From positions 1,684,001 through 1,748,000 of the forward strand of contig NZ_RQHT01000014.1 in NCBI RefSeq assembly GCF_004770905.1: a DNA stretch of 64,000 nt, given 5' to 3'. Shown here in pieces: positions 35,510 through 44,946 of this stretch. The position numbers were made by a program, and so were the translations under genes. Below the pieces are notes generated by a model, which was not told where the DNA came from, did no database searches, and worked only from the letters and a program-made list of their open reading frames with translations. Source of the stretch: Leptospira bandrabouensis (lineage in GTDB: Bacteria > Spirochaetota > Leptospiria > Leptospirales > Leptospiraceae). Every line of letters starts with the position of its first letter. The first letter of the stretch is position 1.

Positions 35510-37291
35510 TTGTGGCAATTTCATCCTTATAGTTTACTTCTTTTTCTAGCTTTTGGCTTCAATCTCGCATTGGGGCTATTCATTTTAAAATCTTTCCGCC
35601 TAGACATTGTTAAATACTTGTTGATTTTGGTTTTCGGTTCCATGATGTGGACCGGATTCTACGGAATAGATTTTGCCTATATAAACCCTAATTTACATAG
35701 GACATTCGTTGCTTTATTGTACATTGGAGTCGCCATTGCCAATGTGGGAATGGTTTTAGTTTCATTAGAGTTCACACAAAACAAACATTTATTAACTAAA
35801 AGATTTTGGGTTTTGCTCACAATCCAACCTTTGTTGACTTTAGCTGTTTGTGCTTTTGATCCAATTTTTAAAACACTTACGTTGGATACTTATTTAATCA
35901 CTATTGATGAACGTATTCAATGGATACAGATAACCAACACTGGCGGTTTTTTAGTATCCTATTTTCTCTCCTTCTTTTGGTCCGTATTTGTTGCTTACCT
36001 ATTGATTAAGGGAATTTTTATTTCTAAATCTACAGAAAGACGACGATATCTTTTAATTTTAATTTCTTATTTATTTATTTGGATCACCGCCATATTGCAC
36101 AAATTAGGTGTTAGGCCATTGCCAGGGCTAAACCTGACTGCTGTCATGAGCACCATGCAAGTGATTTTGATTTTTTTCGCCATTGGATATTATCGGATGT
36201 TCGATTTAGTTCCCTTGGTACGAGGCGAAATAGTCGATGAGTTAGACGAAGCGGTTGTGATTCTTGATTTTAACAATCGAGTAGTTGACTGGAATATTGC
36301 TGCTGAACATTTATTTTGTACGAATTCAAAGAATGTAAGTTTACTTTCCTATAAATATTTTTTTGCATCATCTCCTGGAATTATTTCTAAACTCGACCAT
36401 CTATCAGAGAAACGTACGCTTACAAAATGGATTTGGGAAAAAAATGACAAATATTGGGAAGTGACCGCAAAACAAATCAGAGATGCGAATCGTAAAAAAA
36501 TTGGGATGGTTCTCGTGTTTCGAGACAACACGGAACAGCGAAACTTGGAAAAACAAATGGCCAATGTCAACCGTGAGCTCCTGGTTGCAAATGGGACAAA
36601 AGATCGTTTTTTATCTATTATATCACATGATCTAAGAGGGCCACTTGCTGGAATTAAAATGTTACTCAAAGTTTTAAATGAGGACATGAAAAAGAAAGAA
36701 GATGCTCTAGCAGGAATGACGCAGTCTTTAGTAGACGCTACAGAATCAGTTTTTTCGTTATTAGAAAATCTTTTGGAATGGTCTAAGTTGCAAAGAGGAC
36801 AAGAAGAATTCCGTCCTCATTTTTACAGATTGGATAATATTGTTAGGGAATGTTTGGAGTTATTTGTGCTGAGCGCATCTAACAAAGGGATTACATTTGA
36901 AGTGGAAATTCCTTCCCATGCGATGGTTTTTTGTGATGATAGAATGATTATTACTGTCATTCGAAACTTGGTTTCAAACGCCCTTAAGTTTAGCCATAGT
37001 AATGGTAAGATTCACATTAATGCCGTTGATACTGGCGAAGACTGGCAAGTTTCTGTCATTGATTCAGGTGTTGGTATGTCGAAATCTATTTTAAACAAAC
37101 TTTTTAAAGTAGGAGAAGTCATTAAATCCACTGGAACTGGAGGAGAGACTGGAAATGGGATTGGGCTTTTGCTTTGCAATGAGTTTGTATCTGTAAACGG
37201 TGGAGTTTTGTTTGCTGATAGTGATGGAGTATCTGGTTCCAAGTTTGTTTTTACCATTCCCAAAAAGATGAAAGAGGAGATCATTTCATGA
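35510..37291 (+). CDS. Sensor histidine kinase with 7-helix membrane input and PAS
   Basis: The product begins at TTG 35510 (593 residues). Residues ~5-230 hold about seven membrane helices of the 7TM histidine-kinase input type. A PAS-like domain follows (~235-345, EAVVILDFNNRVVDWNIAAE), then HisKA with His373 in SIISHDLRGPLAG and the ATPase domain (NLVSNALKFS, DSGVGMSK, GNGIGLLLCNEF). It autophosphorylates and should pass the phosphate to a response regulator, but no regulator gene is nearby. Its stop overlaps the next SDR gene in ATGA. Confidence 0.88.
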   Translation: MWQFHPYSLLLFLAFGFNLALGLFILKSFRLDIVKYLLILVFGSMMWTGFYGIDFAYINPNLHRTFVALLYIGVAIANVGMVLVSLEFTQNKHLLTKRFWVLLTIQPLLTLAVCAFDPIFKTLTLDTYLITIDERIQWIQITNTGGFLVSYFLSFFWSVFVAYLLIKGIFISKSTERRRYLLILISYLFIWITAILHKLGVRPLPGLNLTAVMSTMQVILIFFAIGYYRMFDLVPLVRGEIVDELDEAVVILDFNNRVVDWNIAAEHLFCTNSKNVSLLSYKYFFASSPGIISKLDHLSEKRTLTKWIWEKNDKYWEVTAKQIRDANRKKIGMVLVFRDNTEQRNLEKQMANVNRELLVANGTKDRFLSIISHDLRGPLAGIKMLLKVLNEDMKKKEDALAGMTQSLVDATESVFSLLENLLEWSKLQRGQEEFRPHFYRLDNIVRECLELFVLSASNKGITFEVEIPSHAMVFCDDRMIITVIRNLVSNALKFSHSNGKIHINAVDTGEDWQVSVIDSGVGMSKSILNKLFKVGEVIKSTGTGGETGNGIGLLLCNEFVSVNGGVLFADSDGVSGSKFVFTIPKKMKEEIIS

Positions 37292-38145
37292 AAAAGACAA
37301 TAGTCATTACAGGTGCAACAGATGGAATCGGTAGAGTCTGTGCTCATTCTTTTGCTAAAAACCAAGATGAATTAATTTTAGTTGGACGTAACCCAGATAA
37401 ACTGGCCGCTTTAGTTTACTCTTTACAAGTAACAGGCGCTACAGTTCATTCCTACGTAGCAGATTTATCCTTGGCCAAAGAAACTTTTTTATTGTCAGAA
37501 ACCATTCGAAAGAACCATCCCAAAATAGATGTATTGCTCAATAACGCAGGTGCTTATTTTGACCAATATACTCTTACAAAAGAAGGTCTTGAGTCGACAT
37601 TCGCTTTAAACCATTTGAATTATTTTATACTTTCTCTCGGATTACTCCCTTCTTTAAAAAGAGCAGGTGAAGCACGAATTGTAAACGTTGCATCTAGGGC
37701 ACATATGGGAGTTTCTTTGAACTTTGAAGATTTGTTAGGTGAAAAAGAATATTCCGGTTGGAAACAATACCAAAGATCAAAACTTATGAATATTTATTTT
37801 ACCTATGAACTTGCGGAACGATTAAACCAAACAAAAATAACCGTTAACTGTTTGCATCCGGGATTTGTAAAAACGAAGTTTGGTCAAAATAATGATGGTT
37901 TGGCAAAAATTCTTTTGACCTTTGCCCAGAATATCTTTGCGATTTCTGAGGATAAAGGTGCTGAAACTTCTATTTTTCTTGTTACTGATCCTTCTGTAAG
38001 TTCTGTGTCGGGCAAATATTTTGTAAAAAAGAAAATCGAAAAAAGTTCGGAACCTTCCTACGACGTAACTGCTAGAAGAAATCTCTGGACATACACTGAA
38101 GAACTTCTCAAAAGTAAGTTTAATTTTAAATTCCCAGGTTTTTGA
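37288..38145 (+). CDS. SDR-family oxidoreductase (retinol-dehydrogenase-like)
   Basis: A 285-residue SDR with the cofactor loop TGATDGIGR, a basic residue after the second strand (VGRNPDK), NNAGAYF, VNVASRAHMG and the catalytic YQRSKLMN. The C-terminal region is longer than in FabG and resembles the extended retinol-dehydrogenase-like bacterial SDRs. Substrate unknown. It is translationally coupled to the histidine kinase gene and three bases before the cupin gene. Confidence 0.85.
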   Translation: MKKTIVITGATDGIGRVCAHSFAKNQDELILVGRNPDKLAALVYSLQVTGATVHSYVADLSLAKETFLLSETIRKNHPKIDVLLNNAGAYFDQYTLTKEGLESTFALNHLNYFILSLGLLPSLKRAGEARIVNVASRAHMGVSLNFEDLLGEKEYSGWKQYQRSKLMNIYFTYELAERLNQTKITVNCLHPGFVKTKFGQNNDGLAKILLTFAQNIFAISEDKGAETSIFLVTDPSVSSVSGKYFVKKKIEKSSEPSYDVTARRNLWTYTEELLKSKFNFKFPGF

Positions 38146-38148
38146 TTT

Positions 38149-38514
38149 ATGGGTTTTAAACATCAAAAAGAGCCGATTCAAATTCCGGTACCGGGTGGGA
38201 AAACAATCGCTGAACATTTCGGAATTCCTTCTACAGGTAGTTCGGACCTTTCCATTGCCCATATGATTGCGCCATCTGGTTGGGGAGAACCTTTTCAGTC
38301 ACCTAACTTTGATGAGTGGACGCTCATGGTTCGGGGCAAAAAACAAATTGAAGTCGATGGAAAAGTTATCATTCTTTCTGCAGGAGAATCTATTCTCGTG
38401 GAAAAAGGGACAAAAGTCAGATATTCTAATCCGTTTTCTGAAGATGCAGAGTATTGGTCTGTCTGTAAGCCGGCTTTTTCGTTGGATTTGGTCAATCGGG
38501 CACCAGAAGTCTAG
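38149..38514 (+). CDS. Cupin-fold protein
   Basis: The 121-residue product has a small beta-barrel layout: EWTLMVRGKKQIEVDGKVI, then LSAGESILVEKGTKVRYSNP. The usual metal-binding histidines of the first cupin motif are largely missing (SPNFDEWTLMVRG), so catalysis is doubtful and a small-molecule-binding role is possible. It is tightly packed between the SDR and the cyclic-nucleotide-binding phosphatase genes. Confidence 0.72.
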   Translation: MGFKHQKEPIQIPVPGGKTIAEHFGIPSTGSSDLSIAHMIAPSGWGEPFQSPNFDEWTLMVRGKKQIEVDGKVIILSAGESILVEKGTKVRYSNPFSEDAEYWSVCKPAFSLDLVNRAPEV

Positions 38515-38532
38515 GGTTTAAGTTACAATACA

Positions 38533-39765
38533 ATGGGTACTGAGGAAAAACCAACTGCAGATTTAAGTTTTTTAAAAAAAGAAATGAAACCTGCTTTTTT
38601 CCAAAAAGGTTCTCTCATTATCGAGCAATATTCGTTAGGTGATTCTTTTTACTTCATTGAATCAGGTACCGTAGAAGTTTGGAAGTATTTAGATGAAAGT
38701 AAACAAGAAGTATTAATTATCGGTGATCTTGTTTCTGGAGATTATTTCGGTGAAATTGCACTTATTGATTCTGCTCCGCGAACTGTTAACATTTCCGCTA
38801 AGGAAGACTCTACACTCTTCATTCTTACTCGAGAAGATTTTCATCGTTTGTTACAGACAAGTCCAGAACTTACCTTAACACTTCTGAAATTGTTAACTGC
38901 AAGGATTCGTAATGCAGAACAAAGAGAAAACCAAGTGCTGATTGAAAAGAACAGGGAACTCCGCATTCAAAATGAAACTTTAGAAGAGATGGTGAAAGAA
39001 AGAACGGCAAAATTGACCCAATCTTTAAAAATCATCCAAGAAGATTTGGAAACAGCAAAAACAATACAGAGAAATATATTACCACTCGGTTTAAAATATG
39101 TAGCTCATTTAGATTTTGGATCACGGTTTGAGCCTATGGCCGAAGTCGGTGGTGATATCTTTGATGTCATAAGGTTAGAAAAATCCAAAATTCGGTTATT
39201 TTTGGCAGATGCGATTGGTCACGGTGTACAAGCCGCTTTAATTACAATGGCCATTAAAGCGGAATATGACCATATCAAACACAATACTCCTTATCCAGCC
39301 GATGTCCTTTATGCACTGAACCAAATTTTTAGTGATCGATATGGGAAAAAATCCAATCAATTTACTGCTGTCGTTGTGGATCTAAATTTGGAAGAAAATA
39401 TTTTAACGTATTCTTCTGCCGGTCATAATGAACCTTATGTAGTTACTAAAGCTGGGATCATTCCTCTTGCTGAGTCCGGCGTAATGTTGGGTTTAGAGAA
39501 AGATGTCGAATATTCAAATCATTCTATGCCTTTTGGTTTAGGTGATCGTTTGTTTATGATCTCCGATGGATATCTGGAGCAAGAAAACAAAGAAGGAATT
39601 CTCCTCGGAGAATCCAAATTGCTTTCCAGTTTTGAATCCGCTAAGAGTTTGGATTTAAATCTAACAGATACAATTAATTTGTTAATGGATGATTTTCATT
39701 CGTTTCGGGGAGATGCCTCGATGATGGATGACGTGACGATTCTTGGAATCGGAACAACGTATTAA
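38533..39765 (+). CDS. Cyclic-nucleotide-binding SpoIIE-type phosphatase
   Basis: The 410-residue cytoplasmic protein has an N-terminal cNMP-binding domain (~15-130) with the phosphate-binding cassette GDYFGEIALIDSAPRTVN (Arg present). A coiled coil follows (~135-180, EKNRELRIQNETLEEMVKER), then a SpoIIE/PP2C domain (~190-405) with metal-binding Asp residues in VGGDIFDVIRLE, LADAIGHGVQAA and MISDGYLEQEN. It should dephosphorylate a protein, typically a STAS-domain partner, under cAMP or cGMP control. The STAS protein at 6746 is a candidate, but unlinked. It lies in the signalling run. Confidence 0.9.
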   Translation: MGTEEKPTADLSFLKKEMKPAFFQKGSLIIEQYSLGDSFYFIESGTVEVWKYLDESKQEVLIIGDLVSGDYFGEIALIDSAPRTVNISAKEDSTLFILTREDFHRLLQTSPELTLTLLKLLTARIRNAEQRENQVLIEKNRELRIQNETLEEMVKERTAKLTQSLKIIQEDLETAKTIQRNILPLGLKYVAHLDFGSRFEPMAEVGGDIFDVIRLEKSKIRLFLADAIGHGVQAALITMAIKAEYDHIKHNTPYPADVLYALNQIFSDRYGKKSNQFTAVVVDLNLEENILTYSSAGHNEPYVVTKAGIIPLAESGVMLGLEKDVEYSNHSMPFGLGDRLFMISDGYLEQENKEGILLGESKLLSSFESAKSLDLNLTDTINLLMDDFHSFRGDASMMDDVTILGIGTTY

Positions 39766-39778
39766 TTAGGAGTTTCAC

Positions 39779-40657
39779 TTGGGTTTAATTATAGCTTATT
39801 TTTTCTTTCTTTTAAATTTAATATCGATCATTCCAACAATGTATCCACTGTATATTTGGAAGTTGGTGACTACTGGTTCTGTGCGGAGACTAGGAGATAA
39901 ACTCCTTTTAAAGGTAGGGGAATTTTGGATTGAAAACAACTATCGCATTTCGCGGATGTTATATGGTGTTCAATTTGAAGTGATAGGTGAATCATTTAAA
40001 GATTTAAAAGCAGACGGTCATTATATGATTATCTGTAACCATCAATCTTGGTCTGATATTTATATCATACAATCTGTCCTAAATCGTAAAATTCCTTTGA
40101 TTCGTTTCTTTATTAAAGACTCCTTAAAGTATGTGCCTATCCTTGGTCATGCTTGGCTTGCTTTGGACTTTCCATTTGTAAAAAGAAGTAGTAGGGAACA
40201 GTTGAAAAAAAATCCCGAACTCGCTACCCAAGATTTGGAAAATGTCAAAAAAGTATGTGAAAAATTTGTTGGTATGCCTTTCTCCATTTTGAACTTTCTT
40301 GAGGGACATAGAAGAACTCCAGAAAGAGTGCAAAAGTTGATCAAAAAAAATCCTTACCAACACTTACTACGTCCTCATAGCGGTGGGATCTCCGTTGTGT
40401 CTACAGCCCTAAAAAATTCGATTGATGCATTTATTGATCTAACGATTGTATATCCTACTGAAAACCCAAGTTTTTTAGATTTGATGCGCGGGAAAATTCG
40501 TAAACTAAAAGTTTTTGTGGATGTGGTACCTGTATCGCAAGTCCCTATTGAAGAGAACGAACAATTTGCACCTATGTCTAAAAAAATGAAACGATGGGTG
40601 GATGAACGATGGGCTTTGAAAGATAGTTTGATCGAAAAGGAGAAACATACAAAATGA
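39779..40657 (+). CDS. PlsC-family acyltransferase (YihG-like)
   Basis: The product starts at TTG 39779 (292 residues), with an N-terminal membrane segment (IIAYFFFLLNLISIIPTMYP). The acyltransferase motif H-x4-D is in NHQSWSDIYII, followed by KYVPILGHAWLALDFPFVKR, the FLEGHRRTPE block and RPHSGGISVV. This matches 1-acyl-glycerol-3-phosphate acyltransferases of the YihG type, acting on phospholipids at the inner membrane. Its stop overlaps the next gene in ATGA. Confidence 0.86.
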   Translation: MGLIIAYFFFLLNLISIIPTMYPLYIWKLVTTGSVRRLGDKLLLKVGEFWIENNYRISRMLYGVQFEVIGESFKDLKADGHYMIICNHQSWSDIYIIQSVLNRKIPLIRFFIKDSLKYVPILGHAWLALDFPFVKRSSREQLKKNPELATQDLENVKKVCEKFVGMPFSILNFLEGHRRTPERVQKLIKKNPYQHLLRPHSGGISVVSTALKNSIDAFIDLTIVYPTENPSFLDLMRGKIRKLKVFVDVVPVSQVPIEENEQFAPMSKKMKRWVDERWALKDSLIEKEKHTK

Positions 40658-41694
40658 GATATCTAGGAATCAACATAGTACTGGTCGCCTTATTATTTTC
40701 TTGTCGAACATTTGAACCTGTTGCTTATGAACCACCAATCAAACCTGAATCGGTTGGGATTTTTGCACCTAACACAGAGTTACAAAAGTCAATTTTACTT
40801 GCCATTGGTAAAGTAAAAGGTCTGGAATCCTTAGACGTAGATGCTGATGGAAATATTTATGGAGGAGATAAAGAAGGTCGTATCATTCGCATCACTCTAA
40901 AAGGGGAAATAAAGGCTATTGCTAAAACAGGTGGCCGACCATTAGGAATCCAGTTTGATAAATTAGGGAACCTAATTATTGCTGATGCCTACCGTGGATT
41001 ATTGTCATTAGATAAATCTGGAAAACTTTCCGTGCTTGTTTCTGAATATAAGGGTGTCCCATTTCGATTTACCGATGATGTAGATATCGCGCAGGATGGA
41101 AAAATTTATTTTTCTGACGCATCCATTTATGAACAAAAAGAATACTTATATGATCTTTTAGAAGCCAAACCTTATGGACGTGTCTTTGTATATGATCCAA
41201 AAACTAAAGAAACACAACTACTTGCCGATGGTTTGTATTTTGCTAATGGAATTGCCTTGTCTAAGACTGAAGATTTTCTATTAGTGAATGAAACATATCG
41301 GTATAGGATCACTAAACTTTGGTTAAAGGGCCCAAAAAAGGGAACTAAAGAAACCGTAATTGATAATTTACCAGGTTTTCCTGATAATATCACTCGAAAT
41401 GAAAATGGCGAATTTTGGGTGGCATTGTTTACTGTAAGAAACGATAGGATGGATCATATGCATCCTTCTCCGGTTGTAAAAAAGATGGTTTCTTTTCTTC
41501 CCAAATTTCTTTGGCCAAAAGCAGAACCTTATGGATATGCACTCAAAATGGACGGGAATGGAAAAGTGCTTATGACCTTACAGGACCCAGGTGGCGAACA
41601 CCTAAAAGAAGTGACTAGTGTCATAGAAAAGAAAAGACAATTGTATATTGGTAGTCTTTATAATGACCGCGTAGGAATTTACGTTTTACCTTAA
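40654..41694 (+). CDS. SMP-30/strictosidine-synthase-like lipoprotein
   Basis: The 346-residue product has a lipoprotein signal (lipobox LLFSC, Cys17) and a six-bladed beta-propeller of the SMP-30/gluconolactonase and strictosidine-synthase-like group. Visible blades include LESLDVDADGNIYGGDKEGR, LGIQFDKLGNLIIADAYRG, TDDVDIAQDGKIYFSDAS and FPDNITRNENGEFWVA. Family members hydrolyse lactones or esters in the periplasm; the substrate is unknown. It closes the plus-strand run and is coupled to the acyltransferase gene. Confidence 0.82.
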   Translation: MRYLGINIVLVALLFSCRTFEPVAYEPPIKPESVGIFAPNTELQKSILLAIGKVKGLESLDVDADGNIYGGDKEGRIIRITLKGEIKAIAKTGGRPLGIQFDKLGNLIIADAYRGLLSLDKSGKLSVLVSEYKGVPFRFTDDVDIAQDGKIYFSDASIYEQKEYLYDLLEAKPYGRVFVYDPKTKETQLLADGLYFANGIALSKTEDFLLVNETYRYRITKLWLKGPKKGTKETVIDNLPGFPDNITRNENGEFWVALFTVRNDRMDHMHPSPVVKKMVSFLPKFLWPKAEPYGYALKMDGNGKVLMTLQDPGGEHLKEVTSVIEKKRQLYIGSLYNDRVGIYVLP

Positions 41695-41741
41695 AAATTG
41701 ATTCATCCCGGGTAGTCTTGCAAGATTTCAGAAACGAATTA

Positions 41742-41770
41742 CCTTAACAGGAATTTAACTTTTGTTAAGG
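41742..41770. terminator. Inverted repeat between convergent genes
   Basis: CCTTAACA (41742-41749) pairs with TGTTAAGG (41763-41770) around a 13-base loop. It overlaps the stop codon of the minus-strand lipoprotein gene (41765-41767) and lies after the plus-strand run ending at 41694. It may terminate both, though no clear T-run follows. Confidence 0.35.
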
Positions 41771-44700
41771 TGTGCAAACGTGTTCGTATTCAATTGCACC
41801 CAGACTTACCGCTCCATCCGCACCAGGCCTTGTTCCATTTCCGTTAAAACTATCTGTTAGGATATTGTTAGTGGATTTAGTAATCAAACAAGAAGTGGCG
41901 CTCGTTGGTGTGTAATTGGCCGGAGTTCCGAAGTTGGAAACAAAATTGGGATCTATATTTAGATTGTTCCCAAAGTTTGCCACTACACCGAGAGGAGAGA
42001 CACATCCCGAAGTGGATGGAATTCCGCCGCCGCAAAGATCCGGATACAAAGTTGGAGGGAACGGGCCTTGCGCTACAAAGCTAGTACAGTTATGAAATAC
42101 ATTGTATTTAATCGCCGCTTGAACACCGGTTCCTGAATTAATAATACAGGCATTTCCTGCTGCATTATCGACCAGTAACATAACATTGTTTTGTATGTCG
42201 GCGCCACTGGATAAGGCTTTGATAAATATAGGAGCTTCTTTTCCCGCAATGGACGTGGATCCACTGCTTATCGTGTTATGATAGATCCTTAGACCTGAGA
42301 ACATACCGATTAATTCAATTCCATAAGCATTTTGGTTACTGGTTCCATTTTGGATCCAATTGTTGGCAACTAAAGCATTGGAAGGGAGGTCCAAATTGAT
42401 TCCTGAAGCAGAAGTCGATGTAGTAGCACCTGTAGCTGTTCCCGTCCGAATGTAATTGCCTGTGATCCGAGAGGTTGCACTAAGACCATTCACTTTAATC
42501 CCATATACGTTTGCTGATACTGTTGAAGTTGCATTTGCCCCATCTATGGAATTATTTTCTACAATAGCGGTCCCTCCACTTGACATATAAACACCTGTAG
42601 CGTTCGCAGAACTAACTGTACTAACCGCATTTCCAACATTGATGGCATTTCGTCGAACCACATGCCCGCCCGTTAGAAACAATCCATAAGAACCTAAAAC
42701 TCCTTTGGTTGAGACAATGGTGTTTCCTTGTGTGGTAGAACCAATTTCAATGGCAGAGATCACTTGGATGCGTATCCCAATAGAATTACTTCCTTCACCA
42801 GCTTTTATAATATTTCCAGATAAAATTCCATTGGAACTTGTACTCGCCGTGGAACTTACCTCAAAAGCCACACTATCCGTAGTGGAAGCCAAATGCAGAT
42901 CCTTACTGAGTATAATGTTCCCGGTGATATTGGAAACAGTCATAGTGGAGGTTCCAACAAATTGAACTCCTTTCGATTTCGCACCGCTTATGGAATTATC
43001 TCCTCCACCTGAAATTACATTGAGCAAAAGAACTGGGGAAATAGGAAAAGTAGAGGACATATACAAACCGATGGATTCACAGTTATTCAAAGAACATTTT
43101 CCTCCATCGACTAAATTTTTGACCAATAAAGGATTACTATTGATGGAACTAACACCATAAGAACCACTGATTCCCGTTCCCGCATCAATGGCATTATTTA
43201 TCAGCCTCACCTTCGCAGTGGAATCCAATAACACACCTGCCATATAAGGAGCAATATTGGGTCCTGATTTAATGAAAAATCCAGAAACGGTTGTATCATT
43301 AACAATGGAGACATCTCCTACTAAGGCAGCACAAGGAGCTACTTGAGTAGAAGTGCTACAACTTGCAGGTGTTGCGATCATTAAAATTTGAGAACTATGA
43401 GAGTCTGGGTCCCAAGTTCCAAAGTTGGAGCCTACCACATAACCTCCATAAAGTGATACGCCGTTAGTAAGTTGAATTTTATCACCAATCACAGTCGAAT
43501 CATACCACCCACCTTCCACAAGAACAGCACAGTCAAAAGTAGGACAACCTCCTAAATCATTGATTGCTTCTTGGATATTTCGTTTGGGACTAAAAGGTGT
43601 TAGACCATCAAAGGCATCGTTCCCGCTGGTTTGTGACACATAACGAATGGTAGATGGAACCAGATAAGGAATATTGACAGTGGTAGACAAAGAATATCCA
43701 CTGTTACTAATACAATTCAATGTGAGTGTGCTATTACCATATACCCAGGAGTCCGTAGGTGCAGGGGAAACTGTAAGTGTGTCGTCTGTAATGGCGGTTG
43801 TAGAAAGTGCGAAAAGCACAGGAATCCCTAAGTTTGTATTGAGTCCTGTAGAACCTGTGCAACTTCCCGCATTGATGGCATCAGAAAATTGTAAACGAAT
43901 GCTTTCTGTTGGTTGTAATACACCTCCAAGCGAAGGGTTTACATTTAACATACTAAAACAGTTGGCTGTAACAGTGATCGATGTAGTGACAACTCCCGTA
44001 GAAGAGGAAAGCGCACATTGGTGGTTTGTGGGTTGGGATGTTACTTGTAAGTTGTATGTATTGTTAATGACCACATCCGTAGGAAACATATGGGTTCCAT
44101 TGGTTGCAATGGTTAGGATTTCTGAATTGTTGTTTCGTATGGCTAAAGTTCCAGAGGACATACCCACAACTTTCACTTCAATAGGAAATGCAGTTGATGT
44201 ACAAGTGATGTTGATATTGGTTATATCTGCTCCTGCGATTACACCAACACCATTGGCAGTCACACAGTTTTGTACAGGATGATTTGGTTGGGTGGTAACG
44301 GAAACATTATAGGAGGTTCCATCCAAATAGGTTTGTGTAAAAGCAAACGTCCCAGAAGAAACAGCGACACTCCTTGTGGAACCATCGAACGAGTTGGTAA
44401 GGACAAGGCCTGTGACTCCATCGAGTCCTGTTATGGTACCAGATAGTGCATAACGTAAAGGATCACAATTGATTAAAATAGAATCTATATTTCCTTTTCC
44501 TACAACACCTGACCCTCCACTGACAGAACAAGTTTGTGTAGGGAGTGTAGGTTGTGTTTGGATCGATACATTAAAATTATTTCCAGAACTTAGGACTGTA
44601 GAAAAATCATATTTCCCATCGGCATTGATAGTGAGTGTTTCTGATCCTGAATTTAGATTTACGACAAGACCTGAACCAAGAAGTCCGGAAACAGTAAAAG

Positions 44701-44857
44701 AAATTTTAAACGGCCCTGATGGACCTGCACTTGTCAGACTTCTAAATTGTAAGAAGTCTGTGATGGATTGCAAAAATCCTTTAGAAAGACTGGGAATACA
44801 AGCTTGGAATAAAAAAATAGGGATTAAAATTATATTCCTAAAAAATTTAAAAGGCAT
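41765..44857 (-). CDS. Large beta-helix surface lipoprotein
   Basis: From ATG 44857 the product has 1030 residues; a TTG at 44884 would add nine. The lipobox is LFQAC. Three tandem ~75-residue beta repeats follow (each ending in a form of TSYNVSVTTQPNHPVQNC plus a later Cys). Then comes a Big/Ig-like domain (LNVNPSLGGVLQPTESIRLQ), then a DUF1565-like segment (RYVSQTSGNDAFDGLTPFSP) opening a right-handed parallel beta-helix of about 550 residues rich in Asn, Ser and Gly (NSIDGANAT, GNYIRTGTATG). It is probably exposed on the outer surface, where such helices often bind or cleave polysaccharide; no catalytic residues could be assigned. It is divergent from the TRIC gene. Confidence 0.82.
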   Translation of the reverse strand: MPFKFFRNIILIPIFLFQACIPSLSKGFLQSITDFLQFRSLTSAGPSGPFKISFTVSGLLGSGLVVNLNSGSETLTINADGKYDFSTVLSSGNNFNVSIQTQPTLPTQTCSVSGGSGVVGKGNIDSILINCDPLRYALSGTITGLDGVTGLVLTNSFDGSTRSVAVSSGTFAFTQTYLDGTSYNVSVTTQPNHPVQNCVTANGVGVIAGADITNINITCTSTAFPIEVKVVGMSSGTLAIRNNNSEILTIATNGTHMFPTDVVINNTYNLQVTSQPTNHQCALSSSTGVVTTSITVTANCFSMLNVNPSLGGVLQPTESIRLQFSDAINAGSCTGSTGLNTNLGIPVLFALSTTAITDDTLTVSPAPTDSWVYGNSTLTLNCISNSGYSLSTTVNIPYLVPSTIRYVSQTSGNDAFDGLTPFSPKRNIQEAINDLGGCPTFDCAVLVEGGWYDSTVIGDKIQLTNGVSLYGGYVVGSNFGTWDPDSHSSQILMIATPASCSTSTQVAPCAALVGDVSIVNDTTVSGFFIKSGPNIAPYMAGVLLDSTAKVRLINNAIDAGTGISGSYGVSSINSNPLLVKNLVDGGKCSLNNCESIGLYMSSTFPISPVLLLNVISGGGDNSISGAKSKGVQFVGTSTMTVSNITGNIILSKDLHLASTTDSVAFEVSSTASTSSNGILSGNIIKAGEGSNSIGIRIQVISAIEIGSTTQGNTIVSTKGVLGSYGLFLTGGHVVRRNAINVGNAVSTVSSANATGVYMSSGGTAIVENNSIDGANATSTVSANVYGIKVNGLSATSRITGNYIRTGTATGATTSTSASGINLDLPSNALVANNWIQNGTSNQNAYGIELIGMFSGLRIYHNTISSGSTSIAGKEAPIFIKALSSGADIQNNVMLLVDNAAGNACIINSGTGVQAAIKYNVFHNCTSFVAQGPFPPTLYPDLCGGGIPSTSGCVSPLGVVANFGNNLNIDPNFVSNFGTPANYTPTSATSCLITKSTNNILTDSFNGNGTRPGADGAVSLGAIEYEHVCTP

Positions 44858-44946
44858 TTGTCTGTTCTCTATTCTATACAACAATTGAGAGGTGCAAACA
44901 TTGTCATTTTTTTTACGTCTAAAAGAAGAAAAGTCAGGGAGAATCC

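Noticed and set aside
37822..38262. 146-codon minus-strand ORF
   Set aside because: Crosses the SDR-cupin junction in antisense; both sense genes are well supported.
43674..44282. 202-codon plus-strand ORF
   Set aside because: Antisense to the repeat region of the beta-helix lipoprotein; its length reflects the repetitive composition of that gene.
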